From: a virus
IMG/VR virus record: IMGVR_UViG_3300036045_000002
Span: 16,086-80,085 of that record
Strand: one strand, 5' to 3'
Length of the DNA stretch: 64,000 bases
The position numbers were made by a program, and so were the translations under genes. The notes beneath the pieces are model-generated. The model was not told the DNA's origin. It saw only the letters and a program-made list of their open reading frames with translations, and did no database searches. Positions 63,149 to 64,000 of the stretch are shown here, piece after piece. The first letter of the stretch is position 1. Every line of letters starts with the position of its first letter.

Positions 63149-64000
63149 ATGAGCAGGACCTGGCTGGCGCTGGACGTGAACTACCTGACCTGGCGGGCCT
63201 TCCACGTCTTCGGGGGCCTGTCCCACGGCGGGGTCGGCACAGGCGTCGTCTACGGCGTACTCAAGGACGTCGTGTCCCTGTGCGACACCCACGCCTCCAC
63301 CAACCTGGTGTTCTGCTTCGACCACGGCCGCGAACTGAAGCGGAAGGAGGTCTTCCCGGGGTACAAGGCCCGCCGGCACGGCAAGGTCATGACGGAGGAC
63401 GAGAAGCAGGTTTACCAGGACGTGCAACGGCAGATCAACCTGATGAAGACGGAGTACCTGCCGTACCTCGGGTTCGAGAACGTGTTCTACCAGGACGGGT
63501 ACGAGGCGGACGACATCATCGCGTCGGTGTGCGACAACACCCCGGCGAAGGACGAGGTGGTCGTCGTCTCGGGGGACAAGGATCTGCTCCAACTGCTGTC
63601 GGCCCGGGTGTTCGTCTGGCAGCCTACCCACCGGCAAGTGACGACCGTGAAGACGTTCCAGGACAAGTATTACGGCCTTCACCCGCAGCACTGGGCGCGG
63701 GTCAAGGCCATCGCCGGGTGTTCGACGGATGACGTTCCAGGCGTCAAGGGCGTCGGTGACGCGACGGCCGCCAAGTTCCTCATGGGCCTCAAGACCAACA
63801 AGGCGGACGAGATCGAGGCGTGGCTGGTGAGCAACCAGTATCGCAAAAACCTCGACCTCGTCCGACTCCCGTACACCGGAACGCCTGACTACCCGCCTGT
63901 CCAGGACATGGTGGACACCAAGTGCTGGCGGAAGCTGACCACCAGGCTCGGGATGAAGTCGCTGGCCGACCTGGCCCCGCGGCCGGTCGAAGGGTTCGGC
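63149..64000 (+). CDS. 5'-3' exonuclease (FEN/PolI N-terminal domain type), partial
   Basis: This gene is cut at the right edge after 284 codons. It begins MSRTWLALDVNYLTWRAFHV and has VFCFDHGRELKRKEVFPGYK and YQDGYEADDIIASVCDN, then VVVSGDKDLLQLLS and the helix-hairpin-helix VKAIAGCSTDDVPGVKGVGD, all standard for the Pol I 5' nuclease. It would remove primers. CGGAGGGG lies six bases before the ATG. As a free-standing enzyme it is the third separate piece of a Pol I activity set. Confidence 0.93.
   Translation, partial: MSRTWLALDVNYLTWRAFHVFGGLSHGGVGTGVVYGVLKDVVSLCDTHASTNLVFCFDHGRELKRKEVFPGYKARRHGKVMTEDEKQVYQDVQRQINLMKTEYLPYLGFENVFYQDGYEADDIIASVCDNTPAKDEVVVVSGDKDLLQLLSARVFVWQPTHRQVTTVKTFQDKYYGLHPQHWARVKAIAGCSTDDVPGVKGVGDATAAKFLMGLKTNKADEIEAWLVSNQYRKNLDLVRLPYTGTPDYPPVQDMVDTKCWRKLTTRLGMKSLADLAPRPVEGFG

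Noticed and set aside
1-64000. Search for integrase, repressor or attachment site indicating a temperate phage
   Set aside because: No serine or tyrosine recombinase, CI-like repressor or partition gene was recognised in the window; the rest of the genome is unseen.

Overview
The window is a 64 kb slice of a high-GC tailed double-stranded DNA phage (Caudoviricetes), with roughly 86 protein genes, almost no wasted sequence, frequent ATGA/GTGA stop-start overlaps and heavy use of GTG starts. Both edges cut a gene. The host is probably a planctomycete of the Gemmata type. The strongest hint is the protein at 31187, which opens with an LEALDGRQVP-like motif resembling the N-terminal motif of many exported Gemmataceae proteins. 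The very high third-position GC is consistent with this, but host assignment is an inference. No tRNA, rRNA, CRISPR array, integrase or insertion sequence was seen.

Layout. (1) 1-17737, minus strand: virion and envelope genes, transcribed leftward from a promoter at about 17774-17803 that overlaps a perfect 28-bp palindrome. In transcription order they encode several unknown virion-type proteins, an EF-hand protein, two membrane/coiled-coil proteins, an HNH nuclease, further virion proteins, a 1038-residue LamG/repeat appendage protein, the portal, a cluster of exported or membrane proteins including a papain-like protein, a prohead protease, a decoration protein and an encapsulin-like HK97-fold major capsid protein. 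Tape-measure and most tail genes are not visible and may lie off the left edge. (2) 17738-18736: about 1 kb of palindrome-rich non-coding DNA of distinct composition. (3) 18737-19396: two small plus-strand genes and a terminator, then 19397-20148, non-coding with an iteron-like array. (4) 20149-22654, minus: small and large terminase with their own consensus-like promoter. (5) 22888-64000, plus: early and middle genes.

The plus-strand half starts with small zinc-finger proteins (one with a DksA/TraR-type finger), a MoxR-like AAA+ ATPase with a candidate degenerate VWA partner, a NusG-like transcription factor and a sigma-region-2 protein. Together these look like an RNA polymerase control module. 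Next come a dCTP deaminase, SNF2 helicase, DnaG-type primase, a helix-turn-helix replication initiator with iterons inside its gene, and a DnaB-type helicase. After a few small or DNA-binding proteins there is a 7-deazaguanine cassette (QueD, QueE, FolE, a T-fold paralogue, a glycosyltransferase, a radical SAM protein and a DpdA/TGT-like barrel whose missing N-terminal strand seems to be encoded by the next small gene). The right end is a replisome and nucleotide set: sliding clamp, UDG fused to a 3'-5' exonuclease, class II ribonucleotide reductase, ThyX, family A polymerase, DNA methyltransferase, clamp loader, ssDNA-binding protein, RecA/UvsX-like recombinase and a separate 5'-3' exonuclease.

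Two repeated cis-elements organise the plus-strand units. One is a sigma70-like promoter with a GC-rich hairpin at the very start of the transcript, with loop ACGGC in three cases and ACGTC in a fourth. The other is a conserved 29-bp element ending TCTAGAGCG ahead of several transcription units. Their association with a phage NusG paralogue and a sigma-like protein is the most interesting untested system in the window. All functional calls come from reading sequence and motif memory; no database search was run.
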